The notes under the pieces were generated by a model, which worked only from the letters and a program-made list of their open reading frames with translations, searched no databases and was not told where the DNA came from. Below, one piece after another: positions 15,447-25,069 of a stretch of DNA of 64,000 bases. The stretch's first letter is position 1. Every line of letters begins with the position of its first letter. The translations under genes and the position numbers were made by a program. Source of the stretch: Flavobacterium fluviatile (GTDB lineage Bacteria > Bacteroidota > Bacteroidia > Flavobacteriales > Flavobacteriaceae); NCBI RefSeq assembly GCF_010645065.1, contig NZ_JAADZW010000017.1, forward strand, positions 1-64,000, given 5' to 3'.

Positions 15447-17852
15447 ATGAAATTAAAATTCTTTTTGTTCGCATTACTGGGCGTAATTGCAACAACTCAG
15501 GCCCAGAACACGGGAACTGTTTCGGGGAAAATTATTGAAAAATCAAATAAGGCTCCCATTTCTTATGCTACAGTTTCTATTAAAGACAACGGAAAAGTCG
15601 TTTCCGGAATAAACACAGACGACAACGGAGATTTTACAATTAAAAACCTTGCCCTTAAAAGCTACACAATCGAAATTCAGTATATAGGATTTAGAAAATA
15701 CATTGGATCTGTACTTTTGAGCGACAATAAAAAATCGGCTACGGTTAATGTATCTCTTGAAGAAGAAGCTACACAGCTAAAAGGAGTAAATATTGTGGCT
15801 GAACGTTCTACTATTGAGCAGAAAATTGACCGAAAAGTAATTAACGTTGGAAAAGACCTGACAACCGCCGGAGCATCTGCATCTGATATCATGAATAATA
15901 TTCCGTCTGTAAATGTAGATCAGGACGGAAAGCTTTCGCTTCGCGGAAACGACAATGTACGCGTGTTAATTGACGGAAGGCCAACAAATCTTGATCCGGC
16001 ACAATTGCTGAAACAGATTCCGTCAACTTCGATCAAAAAAATTGAACTGATTACCAATCCAAGTGCCAAATACAACCCGGAAGGAATGTCGGGAATCATC
16101 AATATTGTGTTGCATAAAAATGCTAATACAGGATTCAACGGAACTTATAGCGGTGGAATTACCTTTGGCGAAACGGCCAAATACAATCAGTCTTTAGACC
16201 TGAATTACAAAACCGGCAAAGTGAATTTCTTTGGAAACGGAGGAACTAATTTTGGAACTTATTTTAATGATGGTTATATCACAAAAACGGATAATACTAT
16301 TGTTCAGGATTTGAAAATTTCTAATGAAAATGATTCGTATCTCTACAAAATCGGAATGGATTATTTGATAGATGACCACAATACTTTGTCTTTTTACACT
16401 ACTCAAAACAAAGCCACAGGTCTTGGATTGATAGATACTGATATTGATTATATTAATTCAGCAGAAGGAATCGGCAATATCTTTCAGAAAGCAAGATATC
16501 AGGGACCAAACGAAACCGGAACCTACAATTTAGCTTACAAACACATCTTTAAAAAAGAAGGTCATACTTTAGATTTTGAAGGAAATTATAGTGACACTGA
16601 AGAAACTCAAAATGCCAGTTTTGATACTGAAACTACAAAAACAGATAATACATCCAGCAACATTGTTTATAATGATTTTATAAAAGACGAAAGAAAATTA
16701 AGCACTTTGAATGTTGATTATGTAAATCCGTTAAACGAAAAAACCACACTTGAAGCAGGTGCTGAAGCCAGAATCACCAGAACAGAAAACAATTATAACA
16801 CAAGTAATCCGTTTGCTGAATTACCGGTTTCTAACTATACTTATGATATTGATATCTATTCAGCTTATGTAACTTTTGGACAGAAATTCAATAAATTCAG
16901 TTATCAGGCAGGACTTCGTTTCGAGAGTTACAAGGTCGCTGCTAACCTAAATGATGGCTTGGAAAAATTTGACGATGATTATATTACCTTATATCCATCA
17001 GCATATCTAACTTATAATTTAAACGAGAAAAACACTTTACAACTAAGCTACAGCCGTCGTGTAGATCGTCCGAGTTTAGAGCAGACAAAACCTATTCGTG
17101 AGTTTTCTACTCCATTGGTTACTTCTTTTGGAAATCCTGAATTAAGACCTCAGTTCACCAATTCTGTTGAATTAAATTATACTAAAACATTAGAAAAAGG
17201 AAGTTTTACTACAGGAGTATTTTTTAGAAGTATCCATGACCCGATTGGCAGAGTCTTAGAATCAGATGAATCCGATCCGAATAAGCAAATTATGACTTTT
17301 ACCAACTATGATCACAATACTTCATACGGATTTGAAGTTTCTTTCAATTATAAAATCACAAAATGGTGGGATATTCAGCCTTCTGTTGATTTTTCAAGTA
17401 TTAACCAAAAAGGAGTTGTATCTAAATATGATCCTGTAGAAAATAGTAGCAAACCAGAAGAGAGAACAGTTACTGTTGCGGCATTTAATGGACGTATGAA
17501 TTCAAACTTTAAGGCAAACAAACGATTAAGCTTTTTATTGTTCGGTTTTTACAGAGGAGCAGTTGAAGGAATACAAAATGACAGCCATGAAATGTACAAA
17601 ATAGATATAGGTTCACGCTACACTTTATTAGACAATAAAATGAACCTGAGCTTACGTTTTAATGATGTTTTCAATACTATGAAATATGCTTTTGACACCC
17701 AATATCCTTATCCGCAATCAGGACAATTTACGTGGGAAAGTCAAACCGTTTATTTAGGACTAACCTACAATTTTGGAGGTGCAAAAATTAAAAACCTACA
17801 GCGTAAACAAAGAGAAGATAACACTAATAAAGGCGGGGGCGGAATGTTTTAG
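15447..17852 (+). CDS. Outer-membrane beta-barrel family protein with CarboxypepD-like domain
   Basis: This is an outer-membrane protein of 801 aa. It has a signal peptide (1-19), a CarboxypepD_reg-like domain (about 20-105, TGTVSGKIIEKSNKAPISYATV), a plug (about 115-215, GNDNVRVLIDGRPTNLDP and ELITNPSAKYNPEGMSGIINI) and a C-terminal OMP_b-brl_3 barrel with aromatic strand ends (YLGLTYNFGG near 775). The tail beyond the barrel, rich in Lys, Arg and Gly and ending GGGGMF, is a frequent feature of this family. It lacks a nearby lipoprotein partner, so the substrate is unknown. It is a lone gene with its own terminator. Confidence 0.85.
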   Translation: MKLKFFLFALLGVIATTQAQNTGTVSGKIIEKSNKAPISYATVSIKDNGKVVSGINTDDNGDFTIKNLALKSYTIEIQYIGFRKYIGSVLLSDNKKSATVNVSLEEEATQLKGVNIVAERSTIEQKIDRKVINVGKDLTTAGASASDIMNNIPSVNVDQDGKLSLRGNDNVRVLIDGRPTNLDPAQLLKQIPSTSIKKIELITNPSAKYNPEGMSGIINIVLHKNANTGFNGTYSGGITFGETAKYNQSLDLNYKTGKVNFFGNGGTNFGTYFNDGYITKTDNTIVQDLKISNENDSYLYKIGMDYLIDDHNTLSFYTTQNKATGLGLIDTDIDYINSAEGIGNIFQKARYQGPNETGTYNLAYKHIFKKEGHTLDFEGNYSDTEETQNASFDTETTKTDNTSSNIVYNDFIKDERKLSTLNVDYVNPLNEKTTLEAGAEARITRTENNYNTSNPFAELPVSNYTYDIDIYSAYVTFGQKFNKFSYQAGLRFESYKVAANLNDGLEKFDDDYITLYPSAYLTYNLNEKNTLQLSYSRRVDRPSLEQTKPIREFSTPLVTSFGNPELRPQFTNSVELNYTKTLEKGSFTTGVFFRSIHDPIGRVLESDESDPNKQIMTFTNYDHNTSYGFEVSFNYKITKWWDIQPSVDFSSINQKGVVSKYDPVENSSKPEERTVTVAAFNGRMNSNFKANKRLSFLLFGFYRGAVEGIQNDSHEMYKIDIGSRYTLLDNKMNLSLRFNDVFNTMKYAFDTQYPYPQSGQFTWESQTVYLGLTYNFGGAKIKNLQRKQREDNTNKGGGGMF

Positions 17853-17896
17853 TCCATTTTTAATTTTTGAATATTTTTTAATTAGTACTTGTAGAA

Positions 17897-17931
17897 AAAA
17901 GGACTGAAGTTTGCCAGCTTCAGTCCTTTTT
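17897..17931. terminator. Bidirectional terminator between the barrel gene and cutC
   Basis: A 13-bp stem AAAAGGACTGAAG (17897-17909) with CTTCAGTCCTTTT (17918-17930) and T runs on both strands serves the convergent genes. Confidence 0.9.
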
Positions 17932-17943
17932 ACTTATAACCAT

Positions 17944-18611
17944 TTATAAAAAATTTCGAATTTCTTTTACTTCTTCAGGATTTGCTTTCTCTGTATTATC
18001 TGTAATAGCTGACGAATGGTAAAAAGTAGGCTCTAACTTATCCTGCAATAATTTTATATTTGAGGATCGCAATCCGCCGCCAGGCATAATTTCAATTCTG
18101 CTGTTTGCTAATTTTTGGATTTTCTCCAGATTGAAAATTCCTTCTTCAACATTTATTTCCTGACCGGAAGTTAAAATCGTTTTGAAACCACAATCTATAA
18201 CATCTTCTAAAGATTTTTCGACATCTTTTACCACATCAAAAGCCCGGTGAAAAGTACAGGAAAGCGGCTTGGCTAAATTGACTAATTCCTGATTTTTCTT
18301 TTATTTACACTGCCATCCTCGTTTAAAACTCCGAAAACAAAACCATCAACTCCTAATTTTTTAAACTGTTTTATATCCTGCTTCATTTCGGCAATTTCTT
18401 CATCGTCATAAACGAAATCCCCACCTCTCGGTCTTATCATAACATGCATTTTTATAGTAAGTTTTTCACGAAGTTTAACCGTTAAGACGTAATTTGGGGT
18501 TGTGCCGCCCAGCTTCATATTCTCACACAATTCAATTCGGTCAGCACCATGATCCTGTGCAATCAATGCTGATTCGTAATTAAAGCAGGCTATTTCAAGC
18601 TGGTTTTTCAT
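17944..18611 (-). pseudogene. cutC: Copper homeostasis protein CutC, broken by a frameshift
   Basis: Two minus-strand frames form one CutC. The 5' part (18282-18611, 109 codons) begins MKNQLEIACFNYESAL and includes GADRIELCENMKLGGTTPNY and VMIRPRGGDFVYDD. The 3' part (17944-about 18300) continues with CTFHRAFDV, TILTSGQE, EIMPGGGLRSSNI and ends KEIRNFL. The break is at 18285-18302, at an A run (AATAAAAGAAAAATCAGG on the minus strand): one extra A would restore NKKKNQELVNLAK. It may be a sequencing error in the homopolymer, a real loss of function, or phase variation. CutC is a cytoplasmic protein of TIM-barrel fold linked to copper tolerance; the role is contested. Confidence 0.85.
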
Positions 18612-18726
18612 TTTATAACAGAAATTAAAACGCTAAAATATAAATTATCATTTTACACACTTTTAAAATCTCATAATAAAATGCTAATAAAAATTTCATT
18701 CAGCCTAAAGTTTATATTTTTGCCTG

Positions 18727-19116
18727 ATGCTGAATTCAATTAGACAAAACAAAAAACTTAGTTTCTTTTGGGCTTTTATGGCACTGTATCTTCTTAATTG
18801 CAGTGTTGACACCAGTGATTTTAATTCTAGTTTTAATCCGGAAAATTTATCAATTAACGATCAGGAAAGCATTATAGAACTTGTTGTAGAAAAAGTTTTA
18901 GGCTATCAAAATGCTATTCCTGAAATAGATGACTGTGATTCTGATGATCATACAATATTAAAGAAAACTGTAGCATTAGACTTTTTTATGCTTCCTTATT
19001 TCAATATCAATATTAGTCAGACCTACGGTAATTTGGAAACTAAAAACACTTGTTTTACTAATTCATCTCATTTAAAAACGTATTTAGAAATTCATTCTCC
19101 CCCACCCGAAGCATAA
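18727..19116 (+). CDS. Small lipoprotein-like protein upstream of an OM protein
   Basis: This 129-aa protein has a lipoprotein-type signal (MLNSIRQNKKLSFFWAFM, then LLNC, Cys at about residue 25) and no known domain. The mature part is acidic and has a central VEKVLGYQNAIPEIDDCDSDD block with a second Cys, and a Pro-rich end reading HSPPPEA. It precedes the HAEPLYID-type gene by 82 bases. The -7-like element TATTTTTG (18715-18722) sits only 4 bases before the ATG, so the transcript could be nearly leaderless. Function unknown. Confidence 0.65.
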   Translation: MLNSIRQNKKLSFFWAFMALYLLNCSVDTSDFNSSFNPENLSINDQESIIELVVEKVLGYQNAIPEIDDCDSDDHTILKKTVALDFFMLPYFNINISQTYGNLETKNTCFTNSSHLKTYLEIHSPPPEA

Positions 19117-19198
19117 TTTGTTACTTCTATTTCATTTGATTTTGTTTTCCAGGCAGGAAATCAAAGCGAATTTATGTTTAACAAATTAACTTATTACA

Positions 19199-20059
19199 AT
19201 GAAAAATAATTCATTCAATAACGCCATGCTTTTTATCATGGCTATATCTGCATATGCTGCAAATGCTCAAATTAAAAACCAAAATGAAAACATACTTGAC
19301 AGTCTCTATATTCAGGAAGTAGAATCCACAAAAGAACCTGTAAAAATTTTACATGCTGAACCTTTATACATTGACTTAATACGGGATCTTGGAGCCAGAA
19401 AAGGTGAAAAAGAATGGAATGTAGGTTTTGGACTTACTGATAAAAATTATTACGACGAATATCAGACACTCATAGAGTACGAATGGGCGCCAGTAAACCG
19501 ATTAGGACTTGAAGTAGAATTGCCTTTTACCATTTATCCTTCCAGTAAAAATTCAGATGTCCCGGGGAGCAAACTTAATGGATTGAAACTCGCTGCACAA
19601 TATTCATTTTTTATATCCGAAAAACTCAAAACATCAATGGCTATCGGATATATTCATGAATTTGAACTGACTGAATTTAACCGATACGGTGAAAGCAAAT
19701 TATTTACAGGGAACAGCTATAATCCATTTTTTGTGATTGCAAAAAGATGGGGAAGCAATTTTCATACACTTCTTTACACAGGTCCCGTAGTAGAACATCA
19801 TTTTGAAGATAATGCCATCTCCAACTCCTGGCAGATAAACACTAATTTTCATTACATGATTCCGGGCACCAAAAATTTTATTGGTGTCGAATTAAATAAA
19901 GAAGTTCATGAAAAAGATTTTGACATGACCATACGACCACAAATGAGAGTAGGTGTTGCAGAAAATCTGTTAATAGGCATTGTTACAGGAATTCCGATTA
20001 GTCGTGAAAACGAAAGATTCAGTACTTTTTTAAGGCTAATCTATGAACCGAAACATTAA
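19199..20059 (+). CDS. HAEPLYID family outer-membrane protein
   Basis: This 286-aa exported protein has a signal peptide (cleaved after AANAQ) and, at about residue 50, the motif LHAEPLYIDLIRDLGARKGE that names the HAEPLYID family. The rest alternates polar and hydrophobic residues, as in a small beta barrel, and ends LRLIYEPKH. The upstream 129-aa lipoprotein gene is probably its partner. The function is not established; metal or organic solute handling has been guessed for similar pairs, but I have no direct evidence. It ends at a bidirectional terminator. Confidence 0.75.
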   Translation: MKNNSFNNAMLFIMAISAYAANAQIKNQNENILDSLYIQEVESTKEPVKILHAEPLYIDLIRDLGARKGEKEWNVGFGLTDKNYYDEYQTLIEYEWAPVNRLGLEVELPFTIYPSSKNSDVPGSKLNGLKLAAQYSFFISEKLKTSMAIGYIHEFELTEFNRYGESKLFTGNSYNPFFVIAKRWGSNFHTLLYTGPVVEHHFEDNAISNSWQINTNFHYMIPGTKNFIGVELNKEVHEKDFDMTIRPQMRVGVAENLLIGIVTGIPISRENERFSTFLRLIYEPKH

Positions 20060-20066
20060 AAATAAA

Positions 20067-20099
20067 AAGCCCCTGAGAAAAAGTATATCTCAGGGGCTT
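20067..20099. terminator. Bidirectional terminator
   Basis: A perfect 12-bp stem AAGCCCCTGAGA/TCTCAGGGGCTT (20067-20078 with 20088-20099) with A/T flanks, placed between the convergent genes ending at 20059 and 20117. Confidence 0.9.
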
Positions 20100-20116
20100 A
20101 TTTCTAAATATAAGTT

Positions 20117-21124
20117 CTACCATTTGATAATGGCACTTGCCCAGGTAAATCCACTTCCAAACGCTGCCAGGACAACAGTGTCTCCAGATTTGATTTTCCC
20201 CTGCTCCCAGGCTTCTGTCAACGCAATTGGAATTGATGCTGCAGTTGTATTTCCGTACTTCTGGATATTATTATGCACCTGGTCATCTGTCAATTTGAAT
20301 TTATTCTGAATGAATTGTGAAATCCTTAAATTCGCCTGATGCGGAATCAGCATATCAATATCTGATACATTCAAACCATTTTCTTCCAAACCTTCATTGA
20401 TCACTTCGGCAAAACGAACAACTGCATTTTTAAACACAAACTGTCCGTTCATATAAGGATAATAACTTTCGTCATCAGGATCATTATCAGCAATAATATC
20501 AGTTACCCAGCGAGCGCCCATTCCCGGTGCCTGCAAAGCCAGTTCTTCGGCATGCTGGCCTTCTGAATGCAAATGTGTGGACAAAATTCCTTTTGATAAA
20601 TCTTCTTCACGGCTTAAAACTGCCGCTCCCGCCCCGTCTCCAAAAATAACTGAAACCCCACGTCCTCGTGTTGTCATGTCTAATCCGGTTGAATGCACTT
20701 CGGAACCAATAACCAGAATATTTTTATACATTCCGGTTTTAATGTATTGATCTGCAACAGAAATAGCATAAACAAAACCTGAACATTGATTTCTTATATC
20801 TAATGCTCCAACTGTTCGTAATCCCAAATCACGCTGAACCAAGACACCCGGACCAGGAAAATAGTAATCAGGACTCAATGTAGCAAAAACTACAAAATCA
20901 ATATCTTCTTTGGCAACGCCTGAACGCTCAATTGCTATTTTTGCCGCTTTTACTCCCATTGAAGTTGTGGTATCTTCACCTCGAATAATATGTCTTCTCT
21001 CCTGAATTCCGGTCCGTTCCTGAATCCATTCATCATTGGTATCCATAATCTTAGACAAATCCTCATTTGTCACCACATTTGAAGGAACGTAATATCCTAA
21101 GCCCGCTATTTTTGAATGATACAT
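20117..21124 (-). CDS. 3-oxoacyl-ACP synthase III family protein (FabH-like)
   Basis: This enzyme of the KAS III fold condenses an acyl-CoA with malonyl-ACP in FabH, or a related donor in relatives. The catalytic triad is present: Cys in RNQCSGFVY (residue 114 from ATG), His in LIPHQANLRI, and Asn in KYGNTTAASIP. The ATG at 21124 is preferred over the in-frame GTG at 21130. It is alone, not next to plsX or fabD, so it may not be the housekeeping FabH; a role in a secondary or special acyl starter (for example branched or isoprenoid-like) cannot be excluded. The 335-aa length is normal. Confidence 0.85.
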   Translation of the reverse strand: MYHSKIAGLGYYVPSNVVTNEDLSKIMDTNDEWIQERTGIQERRHIIRGEDTTTSMGVKAAKIAIERSGVAKEDIDFVVFATLSPDYYFPGPGVLVQRDLGLRTVGALDIRNQCSGFVYAISVADQYIKTGMYKNILVIGSEVHSTGLDMTTRGRGVSVIFGDGAGAAVLSREEDLSKGILSTHLHSEGQHAEELALQAPGMGARWVTDIIADNDPDDESYYPYMNGQFVFKNAVVRFAEVINEGLEENGLNVSDIDMLIPHQANLRISQFIQNKFKLTDDQVHNNIQKYGNTTAASIPIALTEAWEQGKIKSGDTVVLAAFGSGFTWASAIIKW

Positions 21125-21156
21125 ACTCACTTTTTTATTTGTTTAAAACTGGATTG

Positions 21157-21164
21157 CAAATTTA
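21157..21164 (-). promoter_or_regulatory. -7 element (TAAATTTG) of the FabH-like gene
   Basis: A TAnnTTTG match on the minus strand, 32 bases before the start. No clear TTTG lies at 18-19 bases upstream. Confidence 0.4.
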
Positions 21165-21295
21165 ATTATACTTTAAAACATTGGTGGACAAATTACCATT
21201 TTTTTCGCGATTGACAATTTTCACTATCTTAAAAAACATTTTATTTTAAATTAACCCATTTTTAGAGACTGCCTCCTCAAAATGAGACAAAACAA

Positions 21296-21327
21296 AAACC
21301 CCTAAATAGTAAACAATTTAGGGGTTT
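21296..21327 (-). terminator. Terminator of the M61 peptidase gene
   Basis: A 12-bp stem AAACCCCTAAAT (21296-21307) with ATTTAGGGGTTT (21316-21327), followed by a T-rich tail on the minus strand, 20 bases past the stop. Confidence 0.85.
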
Positions 21328-21346
21328 CTCTTATAAATTTATTTTT

Positions 21347-23200
21347 TTAACCTTTTAGCCAGGCATTTCTAAGTTTTTCTTTTGAAGCATCTGTTGCTTT
21401 AAATGTTTCTGCTTCCTCGTAAGGTAATTTTACAGTTCCTTTTATAGTTTGCTCTGCTCCTGCTCTTTTTATCTTAACTGTTACCTGATCATTTTCTTTC
21501 CAGATTTCGCTCTCACCTATTAAGTCATAAATATTATCTAATGAATATGGTTTAGCATTTATTGACAAAATAACATCTCCCGGTTTTAAATTCAGATTAG
21601 TAAAGAACGGATTTAACTCAACATCAGGACGAACACTTATTTCTTTTGTTTTTGGATCTACTCCTATATACGGAACCTGTCCTTTCAGGAAAACTGAACC
21701 GGCTTTTTTCTCAGATGCTTTTGTCACGCCTACCTTAGCTAAATACTCATCATAAGGAATCGGAGTCGTTCCTGCAACATAAGTCTTCAAAAATTCTCCA
21801 ACTTCAGGATACGTTAGTTTTGTAATTTTATCAAAAAGGTCTTCGTCGTTAAATGGTTTTTCAACACCATATTCTTCAGATAATTTATGCATCAGATCAA
21901 GAATTCCTCTCTCTCCGTTGCTTTTTTCCCTGATAATAATATCGATACACATTCCGATTAAAGCTCCTTTTTGATAAACATTCAAATATTGGTCTTTATA
22001 AGGCTGTTCCAATACATTTTTACTCATTACTGTAAAAGACATGGTATCGTTTAAAGTTTTTGCCTGTTCAATTTTATCAGCAATACGGGTATAAAATTCA
22101 GCTTCATCAATCAAGCCCTGATTAATCTGAAAAAGATTGGCGAAATATTCCGTCACACCTTCATACATCCATAAATGTTCAGACATTTTTGGAGCATTGT
22201 AATCAAAGTACTGAATTTCTTTAGAATGAATAGTTAATGGAGTTACAATATGGAAAAATTCGTGAGAGACCACATCTTTCATCGATTCAACCAATTTGTC
22301 TTTCGGCATCGATTCAGGTAAAACAACCGTAGTGGCTGTTGGATGCTCTAAAGCTCCGAAACCATGCGCATCATCTTTTGCCATACTTGACAAATACAGT
22401 AAGACTGTATATTTTTTAGTAGCGTTTACTTTGCCCAAAAAGTTTTTTTGTGCCGTCATCATTGTTTTCATTTCCGGCGTAATACTCTCGGCAGTAAATT
22501 TTCCGGTTGGAGAATAAACAGCAATAAGAATATCCATTCCGTTAACGTTAAAAGTTGTATAATCCGGCTTCGAATACATAATTGGATTCTCAACCAAAAC
22601 AGCATAGCGAGGTGTTGTAAAAACATCGCTAGTTTTGCTTGCATCTTCATCAGTCATTGAAGTTGCTCCCCAAAGTGTTTCAGGATGTGTTATGGTAACT
22701 TTATAAGGAATGTCTAATTTATCCTGAAAATATCCAACAAATCCATGTGTGTTAACCATAAAGTTGACTCCTGCATTTATATTTGTTCCTGCAGGTGAAA
22801 ACACATCATCATTACCAAAACCGGTTCCTTTTTCATTATCAAAAGTATCACCAACCATATAAGTTATTGTTTTTAACTTTTTTGCATCCGAAACGGACCA
22901 GGAATTATCATCGATTCTTTTTACGGTTAATGCATTTCCTTTAACATCAAAAGCTTTGAAACTATCTGAATATTTTCCGTAATTATCCGTAGAATATGTT
23001 CCCGGAACTGTTTTAGGAATGCTATAAATGATTTCATCCGTTTTTATCTCAGGTGCAGTAACTGTTACCAAAACTTTGTCATCTTTAACATCTGTAAGAT
23101 TAATATTGACAGCCACATTGTTTACCCCGGCACCTGAAGTCCCTGTTTTACAGCTCCAAAATGCAACTGCAAGAGCTAATGTGCAAATTATTTTTTTCAT
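21347..23200 (-). CDS. M61 family metallopeptidase with PDZ domain
   Basis: This 617-aa secreted peptidase has a lipoprotein signal peptide (WSC, Cys17). The zinc-binding motif HEFFH spans 313-317, and the third zinc ligand lies in YEGVTEYF (Glu351). The N-terminal beta domain (about 35-200) is typical of M61, and a PDZ domain (about 500-590) follows the catalytic part; the M61 group is known as glycyl aminopeptidases. It is probably attached to the periplasmic face or cell surface. A unit of its own with the terminator at 21296-21327. Confidence 0.88.
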   Translation of the reverse strand: MKKIICTLALAVAFWSCKTGTSGAGVNNVAVNINLTDVKDDKVLVTVTAPEIKTDEIIYSIPKTVPGTYSTDNYGKYSDSFKAFDVKGNALTVKRIDDNSWSVSDAKKLKTITYMVGDTFDNEKGTGFGNDDVFSPAGTNINAGVNFMVNTHGFVGYFQDKLDIPYKVTITHPETLWGATSMTDEDASKTSDVFTTPRYAVLVENPIMYSKPDYTTFNVNGMDILIAVYSPTGKFTAESITPEMKTMMTAQKNFLGKVNATKKYTVLLYLSSMAKDDAHGFGALEHPTATTVVLPESMPKDKLVESMKDVVSHEFFHIVTPLTIHSKEIQYFDYNAPKMSEHLWMYEGVTEYFANLFQINQGLIDEAEFYTRIADKIEQAKTLNDTMSFTVMSKNVLEQPYKDQYLNVYQKGALIGMCIDIIIREKSNGERGILDLMHKLSEEYGVEKPFNDEDLFDKITKLTYPEVGEFLKTYVAGTTPIPYDEYLAKVGVTKASEKKAGSVFLKGQVPYIGVDPKTKEISVRPDVELNPFFTNLNLKPGDVILSINAKPYSLDNIYDLIGESEIWKENDQVTVKIKRAGAEQTIKGTVKLPYEEAETFKATDASKEKLRNAWLKG

Positions 23201-23266
23201 TTATTAAAAGTTTAATTTTTATATGAGTCTTACAAATCGCAAAACTGTTACAGTAAAGATATAAAT

Positions 23267-23294
23267 AAAAAAACTCCTGAAATTCAGGAGTTTT
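23267..23294 (-). terminator. Terminator of the DUF2805 gene
   Basis: An AAAACTCCTGAA/TTCAGGAGTTTT stem (23270-23281 with 23283-23294) with T run on the minus strand. It lies right at the end of the gene at 23298. Confidence 0.85.
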
Positions 23295-23297
23295 CAT

Positions 23298-23576
23298 TTA
23301 GTCTAATTTATTTTTTATATAATATTTTCCGTCCAAATCTTCATCAAAATCGTCTATTTTTACTGGTTTTGGCTTTGGTTTATTTGCGATTGCCTTCTTT
23401 TTCCACATCTCAAATTTTTCAAGAGGCATTTTCTTTTTCATTATTTCCAGAACTTCTTTTTCTGACAATCCAAATTCTTTCTTTATAATTTCGAATGGAT
23501 TTCTCTCTTCTAATGCCAACGAAACAAGCTTTTCAGTTTGTTCCCAATTCAACTCTTTGCGGTTACTCTTTTTCAT
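23298..23576 (-). CDS. DUF2805 (TIGR03643) family protein
   Basis: This small basic protein of 92 aa contains an HTH-like helical core (NWEQTEKLVSLALEERNPFEIIK, GLSEKEVLEIMKK) and the K-rich PKPKPVKIDD segment typical of the family. It was named from uncharacterised proteins; a DNA- or RNA-binding role is a guess from the HTH-like look. The start is the ATG at 23576; a GTG one codon earlier is in frame. Confidence 0.8.
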   Translation of the reverse strand: MKKSNRKELNWEQTEKLVSLALEERNPFEIIKKEFGLSEKEVLEIMKKKMPLEKFEMWKKKAIANKPKPKPVKIDDFDEDLDGKYYIKNKLD

Positions 23577-23579
23577 CAC

Positions 23580-23894
23580 GTGAAAATTAATTCAAAATAG
23601 AGGTTAATGATTAATAGATTGATTTTCAATTTCAGTATCAATATTAATAAAAAAAATAATTAGTTGATCAGATTGAGTATATTTTTTTTACTCATTTTAA
23701 TATTTTTTTACAGTATGTGAATTTTAAGAAATATGTTTGTAAATTTTTCAGTTTTACGTTTTTTCTTTTACTGGTATGCAGTTTTAAATACAGGCTTAAT
23801 GTAATTTTAAACAGATTTGGCAATCTACATTCCAAAAAAAACAGAAAACCCAATTATACGTCTGGATTTTCCTCCTGTTTTTTAAATTATAAAA
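23580..23894. other. 315-base gap without a clear gene
   Basis: AT-rich. It contains the aquaporin terminator (23834-23882) and long A/T runs near 23640-23700. A 72-codon frame at 23717 was rejected. I see no RNA structure or promoter match apart from these. Confidence 0.6.
23834..23882 (-). terminator. Terminator downstream of aqpZ
   Basis: On the minus strand AAACAG/CTGTTT and the inner GAAAACCC/GGATTTTC arms (23839-23851 with 23864-23880) form a bulged stem followed by eight T. It is 12 bases beyond the aqpZ stop. Confidence 0.55.
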
Positions 23895-24602
23895 TTATTC
23901 ATCTGAATTATTTTGCAATAAAGTTTTATAAATAATTCCTGCGATTATTGCTCCCAATATTGGTGCAGCCCAAAACAGCCAAACCTGCGACAAGGGTTCT
24001 CCACCAGCAAAAATTGCCTGAGACAACGATCTTGCCGGATTTACTGAAGTATTCGTAATTGGAATACTAATCAAGTGAATCAATGTTAAAGCTAAACCGA
24101 TGGCAATACCACAAAAATTAGTATTTGCGCATTTATCTGAAGCCCCTAAAATTACCAATAGAAAAAACAAGGTAAGCACAAATTCAGCTATGAAAGCTGA
24201 TGACATAGAATACCCATCCGGCGAAAATGCCCCAAAACCATTAGAGGCGAAAGCTCCGGCTTTTGTATTATCTATCGCATTACCCGCTTTTCCTGACCAG
24301 ATTATAAACAATGTTCCTGCAGCAGCAAGAGCACCAATACATTGCGAAATGATATAAGGAATCAAATCTTTTACCGGGAATCTTCCTCCGGCCCACAATC
24401 CAATTGAAACAGCCGGATTAAAATGTCCTCCTGAAATATGCCCAACAGCGTAAGCCATTGTTAAAACTGTCAAACCAAATGCTAATGAAACACCTGCAAA
24501 TCCAATTCCCAACTCAGGAATTCCAGCCGCGAAAAGAGCACTTCCACAACCTCCAAAAACAAGCCAATACGTTCCGAAAAACTCTGCAAATAATTTTTTC
24601 AT
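23895..24602 (-). CDS. aqpZ: Aquaporin of the AqpZ type
   Basis: This inner-membrane channel of the MIP family (235 aa) passes water and possibly small solutes. Six membrane spans are apparent. Both NPA motifs are present: [11 protein letters not shown] near residue 62 and TSVNPARSL near 190. The first has the Phe-His-Asn-Pro-Ala pattern of aquaporins, favouring AqpZ over GlpF. It begins an operon-like pair with the DoxX gene 29 bases upstream on the same strand. Confidence 0.92.
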   Translation of the reverse strand: MKKLFAEFFGTYWLVFGGCGSALFAAGIPELGIGFAGVSLAFGLTVLTMAYAVGHISGGHFNPAVSIGLWAGGRFPVKDLIPYIISQCIGALAAAGTLFIIWSGKAGNAIDNTKAGAFASNGFGAFSPDGYSMSSAFIAEFVLTLFFLLVILGASDKCANTNFCGIAIGLALTLIHLISIPITNTSVNPARSLSQAIFAGGEPLSQVWLFWAAPILGAIIAGIIYKTLLQNNSDE

Positions 24603-24631
24603 AATAAATAATTTTAATTAATGGTTAATAA

Positions 24632-24988
24632 TTAAAGGGTATATTGGTATGCCCACAAAATCAACAAAAGCTGTAATGGCATACGTAGCAATAAAATCCA
24701 TTTTGGTAAACCAAAACCTGCCTTTTTGTTTTGGTACATGAAAAGATTTGCCGGAAACACAGCAATCAGCAAAGCTATAATTCCCCATGCTGCAAAATGT
24801 CTCAAAGGTGGCAGGATAAGAAGAATGCCCAAAATTACTTCTGCAGCTCCACTTAAAATATTTAATAATTTGGGGTTTGAAAAATAAGGAGGTATGATTT
24901 TAAGATACATTCCAGGAGATCTGAAATGATTAATTCCGGCAATAATATAAAGAAAAGCCATCAAACATAAATGCCAGGTTAAATTCAT
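24632..24988 (-). CDS. DoxX family membrane protein
   Basis: This 118-aa protein has four hydrophobic spans and a GINHFRSPGMYLKIIPPYF motif typical of DoxX/MauE-type proteins, whose biochemical role is varied and unclear. It lies 29 bases upstream of aqpZ on the same strand and could be cotranscribed with it. Confidence 0.8.
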   Translation of the reverse strand: MNLTWHLCLMAFLYIIAGINHFRSPGMYLKIIPPYFSNPKLLNILSGAAEVILGILLILPPLRHFAAWGIIALLIAVFPANLFMYQNKKAGFGLPKWILLLRMPLQLLLILWAYQYTL

Positions 24989-25069
24989 GATAATCAGTTT
25001 TTTACACGAATTTAATAATTTTCCAGGACTTTTATTATAAAGTGTGATTTTTTTTACAAATAGCGAAGG

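Noticed and set aside
20043-20309. 88-codon plus-strand frame overlapping the HAEPLYID gene end
   Set aside because: It is a shadow of the convergent FabH-like gene on the other strand.
23717-23935. 72-codon plus-strand frame, Phe/Lys/Tyr-rich
   Set aside because: It overlaps the 3' end of aqpZ and the terminator, has no family resemblance, and its composition follows the AT-rich background.
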